A DNA stretch of 17,567 nucleotides, from contig CAKUGX010000033.1 of NCBI GenBank assembly GCA_934654765.1, positions 1 through 17,567 on the forward strand, read 5' to 3'. The notes under the pieces were generated by a model that was given only the letters and a program-made list of their open reading frames with translations, searched no databases and was not told where the DNA came from. The DNA is from an uncultured Collinsella sp. (GTDB taxonomy: Bacteria; Actinomycetota; Coriobacteriia; Coriobacteriales; Coriobacteriaceae). Positions 9,337 to 16,629 of this stretch are shown here, one piece after another. The position numbers were made by a program, and so were the translations under genes. Numbering within the stretch: position 1 is the first letter of the stretch; every line of letters starts with the position of its first letter.

Positions 9337-10590
9337 TCAGGCAACCTGATGGCGTTTGAACGTCCTTATCGCGAGAGCAATGCCCGTCGCGAAAAGCAGG
9401 AGGTAGAAAGCGGCGAGGAACACGGGCAGCTCGACCACGACAGGGCCTATGGCATACGAGACCATGCCGAAGAGGTTGAGGGGGTTCAGTGCGTCGTAGG
9501 GGAACAGGTAGATGATGCGGTTCGCGATGCTGCTCGTCATCGTCGGCACGAAGATCGGAATCAAGATGAGAGCGACGCCGACTGCGAGGATTCCCATGGG
9601 GCTGTCTATCTTGGCTGACAGTGCGAGCACTATCCCAAGGAGGGCGAGGGTTGCGAGATACCCGACGAGGCAGCATATGAGGGCGGCGGCTGACAGGCTT
9701 ATGCCGTAGGTGCATGTGATGTTGTAGATCTGGATGGGTAGACCTGCGCCGTCGGCTCCGTAGAAGACGAGCGTTATTGCCAGGAAGACGAGTGTGAAGA
9801 CCCAGTATATGGCGCTTGCCGCGATCATAGAGGCCGCCGCCTTCGCGCGCCCGAGCCTTGATTTGCCGAACTTGGTGGACAGCAGGATGGCGTCGGTTTT
9901 GGCCCGGTACTCCCCGTTGAACACCGATGCGCACGTTATCACGACTGCGAGCATCGCGAATATGAGGAACTGGGCGAGGTTGAGGAAGTCCTCCCATCCT
10001 CCTGCGTATCCGTACTCGATGGGCGTTTGCATGCCTTGCGCCCTCTCGCTCCAGAACGCCCTCTCATCGTCGTTGTACGAGAGGGCCCCGTTCGCGTCGA
10101 GCCCGGAGGCTATCTTCGAGCGGACTCGCCCGTAGAGGTCGACGGTGCCAGTCGTGTCGATAGCGGCTGCCGCGGACACGGGCATCTGGTAGCCTTGCAT
10201 CCAAGGGCTTGTCAGCAGCGCCATGAGGGCGCCGTTCTTCGCGCTGAACTCCCAGTACTCGTTCGCCTTCTCCCCGTAGGGCTTCCTGTCCGTCCTGTAC
10301 TCTTCCTTGACCTCGCCGTCCGGACCGACGAACTCCTTGAACTCGCGGAGCGCCTCGGTGGCCTCCTCGTCGGTGATGGGGCCTGCGAGCGCTTCCGTGT
10401 TTGCCTTTATCTGGGCGATGGCGGCAGTGCCTTCGAATTCGGTGCCCATCTCCTTGGGGTCGAGGGCGTACTGGGACGTTATGTTGAAGAAGGCTATGAC
10501 CGCGACCAGCGCCAGGACGGCCGCTATGGAAACCTGCGAGACGCGCCTTGAGAGCATCTTCTTGAGCTCGTATCTGATGAGGCTACCCAC
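9337..10590 (-). CDS. ABC-2 type transporter permease
   Basis: This is a 417-residue membrane protein. One helix sits near the N terminus (about 20-35, VSIAAVLALVAVIAFF). A long, mostly hydrophilic, presumably extracytoplasmic region of about 165 residues follows, then five more helices in the last ~215 residues. The stretch EYRAKTDAILLSTKFGKSRLGRAKAAASMI after the second helix is the usual ABC-2 coupling region that contacts the ATPase. I chose the GTG at 10590 because AAAGGAG lies six bases upstream, and because the frame further upstream only shadows the ATPase gene. The start overlaps the ATPase stop by 8 bases, so translation is coupled and the two proteins form one transporter. The substrate is unknown; the operon context suggests export or envelope stress. 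It ends in TGA. Confidence 0.85.
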   Translation of the reverse strand: MGSLIRYELKKMLSRRVSQVSIAAVLALVAVIAFFNITSQYALDPKEMGTEFEGTAAIAQIKANTEALAGPITDEEATEALREFKEFVGPDGEVKEEYRTDRKPYGEKANEYWEFSAKNGALMALLTSPWMQGYQMPVSAAAAIDTTGTVDLYGRVRSKIASGLDANGALSYNDDERAFWSERAQGMQTPIEYGYAGGWEDFLNLAQFLIFAMLAVVITCASVFNGEYRAKTDAILLSTKFGKSRLGRAKAAASMIAASAIYWVFTLVFLAITLVFYGADGAGLPIQIYNITCTYGISLSAAALICCLVGYLATLALLGIVLALSAKIDSPMGILAVGVALILIPIFVPTMTSSIANRIIYLFPYDALNPLNLFGMVSYAIGPVVVELPVFLAAFYLLLFATGIALAIRTFKRHQVA

Positions 10591-11530
10591 GGCGCGCTCC
10601 TTTCCTGCGTGCGATTGCGTCCCGTCCCGCTTCCGCTTTCGTCCGCGAAACCGGCAGGCCCCCGGACTGCTCCTGGAAGAGGTAGAGGTAGACGTCCTCC
10701 AGCGTCGGCTCCACGGCGCGCGCGCTCGGATGCGGGCGCTGCTGCGCCACCACGCGAACAATGGCAGAGCCGTCCTGGGCGTAGTGGATGTTGCCCACCG
10801 TGAGCGATGCCGACATGGCGTCTGCCTCCCTCGGGGCGACAGCGCACTCCCAGACGCATCCCCTGATGCCCTCTGTGATCTCGTCGACCGTGCCCGTCGT
10901 GATGATGCCGCCAGCGCGCATCACGAGGATCTCGTCGGCGATGTACTCCACATCAGAGACGATGTGCGTGGAAAGGATGACGATCTTGTCTTGGGCGAGA
11001 GAGGATATGAGGTTGCGGAAGCGGACGCGCTCCTTGGGGTCGAGCCCTGCGGTGGGCTCGTCGAGCACGAGGACAGACGGGTCGTTGAGCACCGCCTGGG
11101 CGATGCCGAGCCGCTGCTTCATGCCGCCGGAGAAGGTCTTGACCTTCCGCTTTGCGGCCTCTGCGAGACCGACAACTCCCAGGAGTTCGCGCGTACGCAC
11201 TTTCGCCTGCTGCGCGGTGAGCCCCTTGAGCGATGCCAGGTACATCATGAAATCGCAGGCCGTGAAGTCCGGGTAGTAGCCGAAGTCCTGGGGCAGGTAC
11301 CCGAGGCGCGCCCGATAGCCGTCGCCAAGCTGGTCTATGGGGGTGCCCCCGAACAACACGCTTCCCGATGTCGGCCTCATGACGTCGCATATCATGCGCA
11401 TGAGCGTGGTCTTGCCTGCGCCGTTGGCCCCGAGTAGGCCGTAGACGCCGGGCGTGAAGCTGAAGCTCACGCGGTCGACGGCGATATGGCTGCCGAACTG
11501 CTTGGTGAGCCTGTCAAGCCTGAGTTCCAT
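10583..11530 (-). CDS. ABC transporter ATP-binding protein
   Basis: This 315-residue nucleotide-binding subunit powers the adjacent permease. Walker A is LGANGAGKTT (33-42), the Q-loop is YLPQDFGYY (Q81), the signature is SGGMKQ (134-139), Walker B is LVLDEP (154-159) with AGLDP after it, and the switch histidine is in STHI (H189). The C-terminal ~100 residues carry a regulatory region ending in EPTLEDVYLYLF, typical of ATPases paired with ABC-2 permeases. ATG 11530 has AAGGA eight bases upstream; an in-frame ATG twelve codons earlier has no binding site. The gene lies 48 bases after the upstream membrane-protein gene and its TAG overlaps the permease start by 8 bases. The transported molecule cannot be told from the ATPase. 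Confidence 0.92.
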   Translation of the reverse strand: MELRLDRLTKQFGSHIAVDRVSFSFTPGVYGLLGANGAGKTTLMRMICDVMRPTSGSVLFGGTPIDQLGDGYRARLGYLPQDFGYYPDFTACDFMMYLASLKGLTAQQAKVRTRELLGVVGLAEAAKRKVKTFSGGMKQRLGIAQAVLNDPSVLVLDEPTAGLDPKERVRFRNLISSLAQDKIVILSTHIVSDVEYIADEILVMRAGGIITTGTVDEITEGIRGCVWECAVAPREADAMSASLTVGNIHYAQDGSAIVRVVAQQRPHPSARAVEPTLEDVYLYLFQEQSGGLPVSRTKAEAGRDAIARRKGARRG

Positions 11531-11578
11531 GTTCGTTCCTTGTCCTTCGTTCGATGTTGCAGGCATGCAGGAGGAGAG

Positions 11579-12364
11579 CTAGAGCGCCGCCTTTGACGGG
11601 CGTGGCGAGAGGCCGCCTGAGACGCAGCGTATGAGCCTTGACGCCTCCAGGGCGGTGAGCGCCATGGAGGCCATGAGCGCCGTGACCCATACGGCGAGAG
11701 ACGCGCCCTCGTACCAGAGGGGGAACGCCGTGCTCAGCAGCCAGAGCGCTGCGAGTACGGACATCGCAGGGGCGACGCTGGCGACGAGCGAGTTGCCCGG
11801 CAGACGGCGCGCCGCATAGAAGCAGGCGGCACACGAGCAGAAGAACGGCGTGCATGCGTACAGCAGTACGCGAAGCGCGTCGATCCCCGCGAGCGTTGGC
11901 ACTGCCGCAACGGAGAGCGTAATCCAAAGCACGTCGGCAAGGCCGAAAAGCAAAAGCCTGCTCGCCAACACTTGCACGCAGCTGAACCGGCACGAGTACT
12001 CCATCTCGCAGACGCGGGTCTCGAAGCTCTTGAATACCGATGGTGCCGCTATGGCAACCGAGAGGGCCGATGCCGCCATGACGACGACGGGACTTCCCGA
12101 GCGCGGGCCGATCACGCCGACGAGAACGAGCATGCATGCCAGAAGCGCGATCTGGAGCATCCATGCCCAGGGACGCACGAACCGGACCTGGCTCGCGACG
12201 AACCGCCAGAGCGGGATGTAATCCGCCTCCCTCGCGCCTCCGCAGGCGCGAGCCGCCTCTGCTTCCACGAGCAGCAAGGTGCGCTTGCGCGCCGAGGCAT
12301 CGGGGGATGCCGCGTCGGCGGCGTAGTAGCTCCTCAGCGCATCCTTTAGCTTCGAGTCATCCAT
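11579..12364 (-). CDS. Six-helix membrane protein, possible partner or anti-sigma of the ECF factor
   Basis: I do not recognise the family. The 261-residue protein has a soluble N terminus of about 60 residues (MDDSKLKDALRSYYAADA, rich in Ala, Asp and Arg), then about six hydrophobic helices near WMLQIALLACMLVLVG, VVVMAASALSVAIAA, LLLFGLADVLWITLSVA, LLYACTPFFCSCAACF, VAPAMSVLAALWLLS and VWVTALMASMALTAL, and a short basic tail. Its start overlaps the sigma-factor stop by 8 bases, the place where anti-sigma factors usually sit. The N-terminal soluble part followed by helices also fits. No HxxxCxxC zinc anti-sigma motif is present. The cysteine-rich fourth helix (CTPFFCSCAAC) is unusual. The anti-sigma role is inference; it could equally be a sensor or an accessory transporter part. 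Confidence 0.72.
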   Translation of the reverse strand: MDDSKLKDALRSYYAADAASPDASARKRTLLLVEAEAARACGGAREADYIPLWRFVASQVRFVRPWAWMLQIALLACMLVLVGVIGPRSGSPVVVMAASALSVAIAAPSVFKSFETRVCEMEYSCRFSCVQVLASRLLLFGLADVLWITLSVAAVPTLAGIDALRVLLYACTPFFCSCAACFYAARRLPGNSLVASVAPAMSVLAALWLLSTAFPLWYEGASLAVWVTALMASMALTALEASRLIRCVSGGLSPRPSKAAL

Positions 12365-12893
12365 TGCCTTCTCCCATCAGTTCCTTGAGCCTGCCGAGCG
12401 CGCGCCGCTCGATTCGATAGAGAGCGAACCTCGACTTCCCCGTCACGGCGGAGATATCGGACATAGGCAGGTCCTGTCCGTAGCGCAGCTCGATGACCTC
12501 GCGCTCCTCTTCCGTAAGGCGGGCGAGGGCACCCGCCATGGTCAGCCGTCCGTCCATGTCTGCATGCCGCATGTCAGGAATTGTCTGCACATCGTCCTCG
12601 TCCAAGGCACCAACCGGTCTCTGACCTCGGTAGAAGTCGGCACAGACATTGCGCGCGCAGGCGTAGAGATACGCAAGGGGCTTTCCATGCTCGGCGTATA
12701 GCGCATCGCTCCGCACGAGCCGAAGGAACACCTCCTGCGTCACGTCTTGGGCATCCTCTTTCGAGGGGAGCCTTCGCGCGCAGTAGCGGTATACCTTGTC
12801 GTAGTGCTCCTCTGCGAAGCGCCCTACCAAAGAGTCGTTCTCGCGGCCTGGCGCGTCCGCCCTGCCGTTGCTGCCGTATGGAAAGCTATGCAT
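12357..12893 (-). CDS. ECF-type RNA polymerase sigma factor
   Basis: This 178-residue sigma-70 family protein contains only regions 2 and 4. Region 2 spans about 21-92, with EDAQDVTQEVFLRLV and the DNA-melting/-10 helix LAYLYACARNVCADFYR. A short acidic linker (GALDEDDVQTIPD) leads to region 4, about 118-173, with LTEEEREVIELRYGQDLPMSDISAVTGKSRFALYRIERRAL forming the helix-turn-helix for the -35 element. The start has AGGAGGTGA nine bases upstream. It is the first gene of a four-gene - strand unit, so it probably activates its own operon; I could not assign a matching ECF promoter upstream. The overlap with the membrane-protein gene suggests a regulator pair. Which signal it answers to is unknown. 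Confidence 0.9.
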   Translation of the reverse strand: MHSFPYGSNGRADAPGRENDSLVGRFAEEHYDKVYRYCARRLPSKEDAQDVTQEVFLRLVRSDALYAEHGKPLAYLYACARNVCADFYRGQRPVGALDEDDVQTIPDMRHADMDGRLTMAGALARLTEEEREVIELRYGQDLPMSDISAVTGKSRFALYRIERRALGRLKELMGEGNG

Positions 12894-12993
12894 TCTCTTC
12901 CCTCACCTCCTATAGGGCATAACGTGGTTTGGCGCCGGGATGTGCGCGGAATTTTGATATTTACGTCCCATTTTGTATCCATGCGGCAGCCCT

Positions 12994-13161
12994 GTGAGTG
13001 GCGGGCATTTCGCTGAATTCCAGCATGTCAGGGATGATGGCTGGGATATTAATGGGGTTAGGGTGCATCCAGAGCTTATTGCATCGGGCGGCTTGAGCGT
13101 TTTCGGAGAAGAGATTGGGCGGTTTATGCGAGAGTATTTAAGAGGTGGCACCGCTCATTAG
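12994..13161 (+). CDS. Possible small protein or gene remnant
   Basis: An open frame runs to TAG at 13161. A GTG at 12994 gives 55 residues and a TTG at 12973 gives 62; neither has a convincing ribosome binding site. The residue mix (FQHVRDDGWDINGVRVHP, LIASGGLSVFGEEIGRF, MREYLRGG) looks like a real folded protein with a Trp-containing turn and an amphipathic C-terminal helix rather than random translation. I do not recognise it. Codon use is AT-rich like the genes to its right. It may be an intact small gene of the accessory region or the C-terminal end of a decayed one. The rest of 12894-13282 holds the sigma-gene leader (- strand) and the toxin promoter (+ strand). Confidence 0.3.
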   Translation: MSGGHFAEFQHVRDDGWDINGVRVHPELIASGGLSVFGEEIGRFMREYLRGGTAH

Positions 13162-13227
13162 AAAACCCTAACGTCAGACGAGTATCAGTCTGAGTGGTCT
13201 AGGTACAGAATTAAATTGATCTTAAAA

Positions 13228-13263
13228 GTCAATATTGACCTCAGAGGTCAATTGCAATATCCT
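13228..13263 (+). promoter_or_regulatory. Promoter and likely operator of the toxin-antitoxin operon
   Basis: A -35 box TTGACC (13235-13240) and a -10 box TATCCT (13258-13263) are 17 bases apart. Three GTCAAT half-sites overlap the -35: 13228-13233 forward, 13234-13239 reverse, 13247-13252 forward. The first two make the perfect 12-base palindrome GTCAATATTGAC, and TTGACCTCAGAGGTCAA (13235-13251) is a second perfect inverted repeat. This is what a HigA-type repressor operator should look like. Transcription would begin close to the AAGGAGGTG ribosome binding site. Confidence 0.65.
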
Positions 13264-13282
13264 TCTATCAAAGGAGGTGGCG

Positions 13283-13597
13283 ATGGATATCGAATATGCA
13301 AGCAAGTCGCTGGAGAAGAGCCTTAAGGATCAGAGGGCGATAACGAGGAACTACGGCAAGATAGCCAAGAACCTCATTCATCGTCTTTCCGATCTGCGGG
13401 TTGCGAATGACCTTTCGCAGATTACCCATCTGCCGCCGCCGCGCAGGCACAAGCTGACCGGCAACTTTGAGGGCTGTTGGGGAATCGACCTCAGCAAGAA
13501 CATGAGACTGGTCATCCGTCCCGTCGGGGAGTTTGACCCGGATGACCTTACGACGATCACCAGCGTCTGCATCGTGGATATTCAGGACTACCACTGA
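13283..13597 (+). CDS. higB: HigB/RelE-family toxin
   Basis: The 104-residue protein matches the HigB branch of the RelE superfamily, ribosome-dependent mRNA endonucleases of type II toxin-antitoxin modules. The signs are the central LIHRLSDLRVANDLSQI helix, the conserved RRHKLTGNFEGCWGIDLSKNMRLVIRP block, and the terminal IVDIQDYH, whose Tyr/His sit where family members keep catalytic residues. The N terminus MDIEYASKSLEKSLKDQRA is longer and more helical than in short HigB proteins. ATG 13283 is fixed by AAGGAGGTG; an earlier in-frame ATG at 13235 lies inside the promoter. As usual for HigBA, the toxin gene comes first and the antitoxin follows, 22 bases later. Toxic activity is inferred from family and context. 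Confidence 0.85.
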   Translation: MDIEYASKSLEKSLKDQRAITRNYGKIAKNLIHRLSDLRVANDLSQITHLPPPRRHKLTGNFEGCWGIDLSKNMRLVIRPVGEFDPDDLTTITSVCIVDIQDYH

Positions 13598-13619
13598 GCT
13601 AGGAGAGGAGAAGATAGCT

Positions 13620-14684
13620 ATGAGTGATTTCATCGTCGCGCCCGGCGAGATCATCAAGGAATACCTTGATGCGCGCGGTTTGACCCAAAAGGAAGTTTCG
13701 AAGCGTACCGGCGTGAGCGAGCGCCACCTCTCCCAGCTTCTGAACGGGAAGACCAGGCTTACCGAGGACATGGCGCTGAAGCTTGAGAAGGTCATGCCCG
13801 ACGTTCCCGCGAGTTTTTGGCTTAACTATGAGGTCAAGTATCAGGAGTACCTTGCCCGCGAACGCGAGGAGGCGCATCTGGAGGAGCTTGACCTTAAGGA
13901 GATCGCCAAGAGGTTTCATTTCAAGGAGGCTTTTGGACGTGTGGGCGGCATGTCCCTCGTTGAGCAGGCTATCGCGATGCTGAAGATACTCGGCATTACG
14001 GACTTTGACCGCTATGGGAATGCCGTTCCCGACGGAATCGAGTTCATGCAAGATGGTGGCGATTCCGAAGCCGTTGTGGTTTGGCTGGGGCTCTGCAAAG
14101 AAGAGATTGAGGAGCAGAACGACACTGAGAACTCTCCCGAATACTCCAAGAAGGATTTTGTCGATGCCATCTCCTATTTGAAGGACGTGGCCTCTAACAC
14201 CGATTTCATGGCTTCGCTGAAGAGCTGCCGCATGCTGCTCAACTCGGTTGGCGTTTACTTGGTTTATAGGCCGGCTATCGCCAACGCCAAGGTACGAGGC
14301 GCCCTAACGTATTATCTCGGGCATCCGACTATTTACATCAGCGGACGCTACAAGACCCATGGCGATGCATGGTTTGCGATTGCTCATGAGATTGGGCATC
14401 TCCTCGACGGGCTTGGACAGAAGGGTACAGACATTTCTATTGATGACCCAAAGTTCAAGAGTTCTGACGAGGACGACGCGCGTGCCAATGTGTATGCGAG
14501 AAAGTTTTTTGTAGACGAGGACAGCTATCAGTCGTTCGCATCTACTGGAGATTTTTCCAGCGCCGCCGTAAAGAGCTTTGCCGCTTCTCAGGGAACGCCT
14601 CCGGGGATCGTCGTCGCCTTCCTGCAGCATGACGGCTTTGTGCCATTTGCTGAACTGAACGATTTGAAGGATCGCTTTAACTAG
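13620..14684 (+). CDS. higA: HigA-like antitoxin fused to ImmA/IrrE-type zinc metallopeptidase
   Basis: The first ~75 residues are an XRE/HigA helix-turn-helix: APGEIIKEYLDARGLTQKEVSKRTGVSERHLSQLLNGK, then LPASFWLNY-like VPASFWLNYEVKYQEY. A middle region of about 130 residues follows that I cannot assign. The last ~130 residues form a COG2856/ImmA-like domain with the zinc motif HEIGH (256-260, in WFAIAHEIGHLLDG) and downstream DDARANVYARKFF, where family members carry the third ligand (here probably Asp286). At 354 residues it is far longer than a plain HigA (~100). It likely binds and represses its own promoter, neutralises the toxin, and could be cleaved or cleave a partner when triggered; the last point is inference. 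The start has AGGAGAGGAG nine bases upstream. The next gene begins 11 bases after its stop. Confidence 0.88.
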   Translation: MSDFIVAPGEIIKEYLDARGLTQKEVSKRTGVSERHLSQLLNGKTRLTEDMALKLEKVMPDVPASFWLNYEVKYQEYLAREREEAHLEELDLKEIAKRFHFKEAFGRVGGMSLVEQAIAMLKILGITDFDRYGNAVPDGIEFMQDGGDSEAVVVWLGLCKEEIEEQNDTENSPEYSKKDFVDAISYLKDVASNTDFMASLKSCRMLLNSVGVYLVYRPAIANAKVRGALTYYLGHPTIYISGRYKTHGDAWFAIAHEIGHLLDGLGQKGTDISIDDPKFKSSDEDDARANVYARKFFVDEDSYQSFASTGDFSSAAVKSFAASQGTPPGIVVAFLQHDGFVPFAELNDLKDRFN

Positions 14685-14695
14685 GGGGCGGAGCC

Positions 14696-15814
14696 GTGTA
14701 CGTAATCGCCATCAAAAATCGGCAAAGCGAGTTCGCAGCGATGAAGATTCTTCAGGAAAAGAGCCTGTTACGCGACGACATGATTCCCCTTGTAGAGGTC
14801 ATTCAAGAGAAGTTTACCTACGACAATAAGATTGACCCGTTTACAGGCGAAACCGTTCGCGAGGAGAAAGTCTGCAAGGGCGGGAAAATAATCCACCGAG
14901 CAGTAAAGGACTTGTCCTCTCCGCATGACGTTACGCTTGAGAAGATTGCCCGATTATTCCCCAATCGCCCTGTATTGGTCGACTACTTCAGGTGCGATCT
15001 CAGTAGATACCGTTATAAGCCTGACAAGATTCCCCTCGTCATTCAACTCAACAGAGACCTCGGGCTATACAAGACCAAGGTCCTCGGAATTGCTGCGTAC
15101 CCAAACTTGATTCCCATCATCACTGTTAAGCGTGGCATTGACGCGCTGAAACCCGATGAGGTTTTGGCGCTTGCGGGTCAATTGAGGGTGGATAATCCGG
15201 CACAGCGAATTGCGATTCGCATCGACGACCTTGAGGGCTATGAAAGTGCGGTCAAACAAGTTCTGCGGGCGGACGATTTCCTTCTGTATGATTTCAACGA
15301 GCAGCCGATTCGCTCGAAGCCAATAGAGTGTATGCAGCTTCGGCGCCTTAATCTTCCCGCCCATCTTATCGCGCTTTGCTCTCCAAGGGCGAGAAACTCC
15401 ACTGGCAAGGATTTCCCCAACGGAGACTATGCCAACATCATCAACAATAGCCACCTCGACACCTTTGCAAACTATGGTTTCCAAGGTGTCGGCGATTACG
15501 GCGGACTCCGCGACAACCTTCCATACGGAGGAACGAACAAGGGGCGAGCCCTTGCCGTTCTCTATGATGGCTCGAGGAACGAATTCAAAACCTTCGTGAA
15601 CGACGACTATGATCGCGGGCCAAACGGCTACCAGGACATCATCCCAGCCATCTTGGCCGACGCCACGCTTAACCCCAAAGGGAACTGCCTTGCCCTTGGC
15701 ATTGTTGCTGAAAAATACGCTCGAGGCACGCAAAGCACCTTTGCCGAGTGGATTAAGTACACGCTTATCCGCTATATACAGCAGCTAACAGAATCTTCGA
15801 GGGTGTTTCAGTAA
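14696..15814 (+). CDS. sce7725 / beta-family protein of unknown function
   Basis: The 372-residue protein resembles what databases call sce7725 or beta family proteins (Pfam Beta_protein, from memory): the N terminus YVIAIKNRQSEFAAMKILQE, the IPLVEVIQEK strand, repeated strand-helix units such as LIPIITVKRGID and RIAIRIDDLEGY that suggest a beta/alpha barrel, and the late block LAVLYDGSRNEFKTFVNDDYDRGPNGYQDIIPAIL. No catalytic motif is recognisable to me. The GTG start has GGGGGCGGAG just upstream and 11 bases separate it from the antitoxin stop, so the three + strand genes form one operon. Its 3' end overlaps that of the opposing sce7726-family gene by 7 bases. sce7725 and sce7726 families are known to occur side by side, which supports both calls. 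Confidence 0.78.
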   Translation: MYVIAIKNRQSEFAAMKILQEKSLLRDDMIPLVEVIQEKFTYDNKIDPFTGETVREEKVCKGGKIIHRAVKDLSSPHDVTLEKIARLFPNRPVLVDYFRCDLSRYRYKPDKIPLVIQLNRDLGLYKTKVLGIAAYPNLIPIITVKRGIDALKPDEVLALAGQLRVDNPAQRIAIRIDDLEGYESAVKQVLRADDFLLYDFNEQPIRSKPIECMQLRRLNLPAHLIALCSPRARNSTGKDFPNGDYANIINNSHLDTFANYGFQGVGDYGGLRDNLPYGGTNKGRALAVLYDGSRNEFKTFVNDDYDRGPNGYQDIIPAILADATLNPKGNCLALGIVAEKYARGTQSTFAEWIKYTLIRYIQQLTESSRVFQ

Positions 15815-16629
15815 ACAATCCCCGGCTCTAACCTGTTGCGGTAGAACCACTCATAATCGATGCCCAAGATTCGCGGCTTGACTTTGCAGAAGTGCTCCCA
15901 GTAGGCACCGTAGCGTTGCTTGAGATAGGCCTTGAACAGCCGGTTGATTTTGGCCTGGCTGTTCTCGGCAAGACACTCCTGGACGATGGCGGGCTTTGAC
16001 ATGCCCCCGCCGTCGATGCCGAAGGTCTCGCAGAGGGCGCGCTTGGGCATGACCGCGAGCTGCTTTTCGGAGTCCAGGTTGGTGCTTTTGATGGCTTTGC
16101 GCTGTGCCTTGAAGTGATAGGAGCCGTCCCTTGCGTCCTGGCTGTAGGAGTAAATCCCACAGGCCTCGGGGACGTAGCTTGGCAGTTCTTGCCAACGCTT
16201 GTCGGACGTCACGACGTAGACGGTCTCGAACACGTCGAAGTAGTCGCTCAACTGGCCCTCGAGACGATCGAACGTGTCGAGGTCGGTCTTGATCTCGTAG
16301 GCGGCGCTGTGGCCGTTGACCTTACACATGTCCACGCGGCTGTTGCCGATGGGAAGCTCGAAGATGGAGATGTTCGCGGGGCTCAGCGGAAAGAGGACCC
16401 TATCGATGAAATTGGCCTTGATGGTGGCTTCGTTCGGGTAATAACCCATCACCAAGTCGTTGATGGTCCTTCGGGCCGCGTATTTGGAGTCGAGCGCGGG
16501 GGCGAAGTCGCCGAGGACGTCTTGGATGATGGAGATGAGCTTGGATTCGGAGAGAACAGTCGAGTATGAATCGTAGAGCCGCTTTGCAGTCTCCCTCAAC
16601 TCTATGTCATCAAGTAGCATGGTCTCCAT
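15808..16629 (-). CDS. sce7726-family protein, putative PD-(D/E)XK nuclease
   Basis: This 273-residue protein carries a motif set matching PD-(D/E)XK nucleases: SRVDM (D100), YEIKTDLDT (E112-x-K114) and QLSDY (Q126-x3-Y130), the last like the QxxxY motif of RecB-type nucleases. E67 in YYPNEATIK may be the upstream acidic residue. The R-x-D...YEIK-x-D-x-D-T...RL...Q signature is what I remember of the sce7726 family. The C-terminal third (LCETFGIDG through RLEPGIVY) is helical and unassigned. ATG 16629 is chosen because GGAGG lies five bases upstream; the frame continues upstream, but that stretch has a low-quality, Pro/Ser/Arg-rich translation. A TAAAAT box (16647-16652, - strand) may be its -10. 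Being on the opposite strand, it has its own promoter, unlike the other cassette genes. Nuclease activity is inferred. Confidence 0.82.
   Translation of the reverse strand: METMLLDDIELRETAKRLYDSYSTVLSESKLISIIQDVLGDFAPALDSKYAARRTINDLVMGYYPNEATIKANFIDRVLFPLSPANISIFELPIGNSRVDMCKVNGHSAAYEIKTDLDTFDRLEGQLSDYFDVFETVYVVTSDKRWQELPSYVPEACGIYSYSQDARDGSYHFKAQRKAIKSTNLDSEKQLAVMPKRALCETFGIDGGGMSKPAIVQECLAENSQAKINRLFKAYLKQRYGAYWEHFCKVKPRILGIDYEWFYRNRLEPGIVY

Noticed and set aside
10307..11437. 376-codon + strand frame across the ABC transporter genes
   Set aside because: It crosses two well-supported - strand genes and its product is Arg/His/Ala-rich without any motif.
13174..13193. TCAGAC/GTCTGA inverted repeat before the toxin promoter
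   Set aside because: Only six pairs with an 8-base loop and no T tract; it could be chance or a minor regulatory site.
16114..16569. 151-codon + strand frame inside the sce7726 gene
   Set aside because: Val/Asp/Glu/Gly-rich shadow of the - strand coding gene, which has the recognisable nuclease motifs and a proper start.
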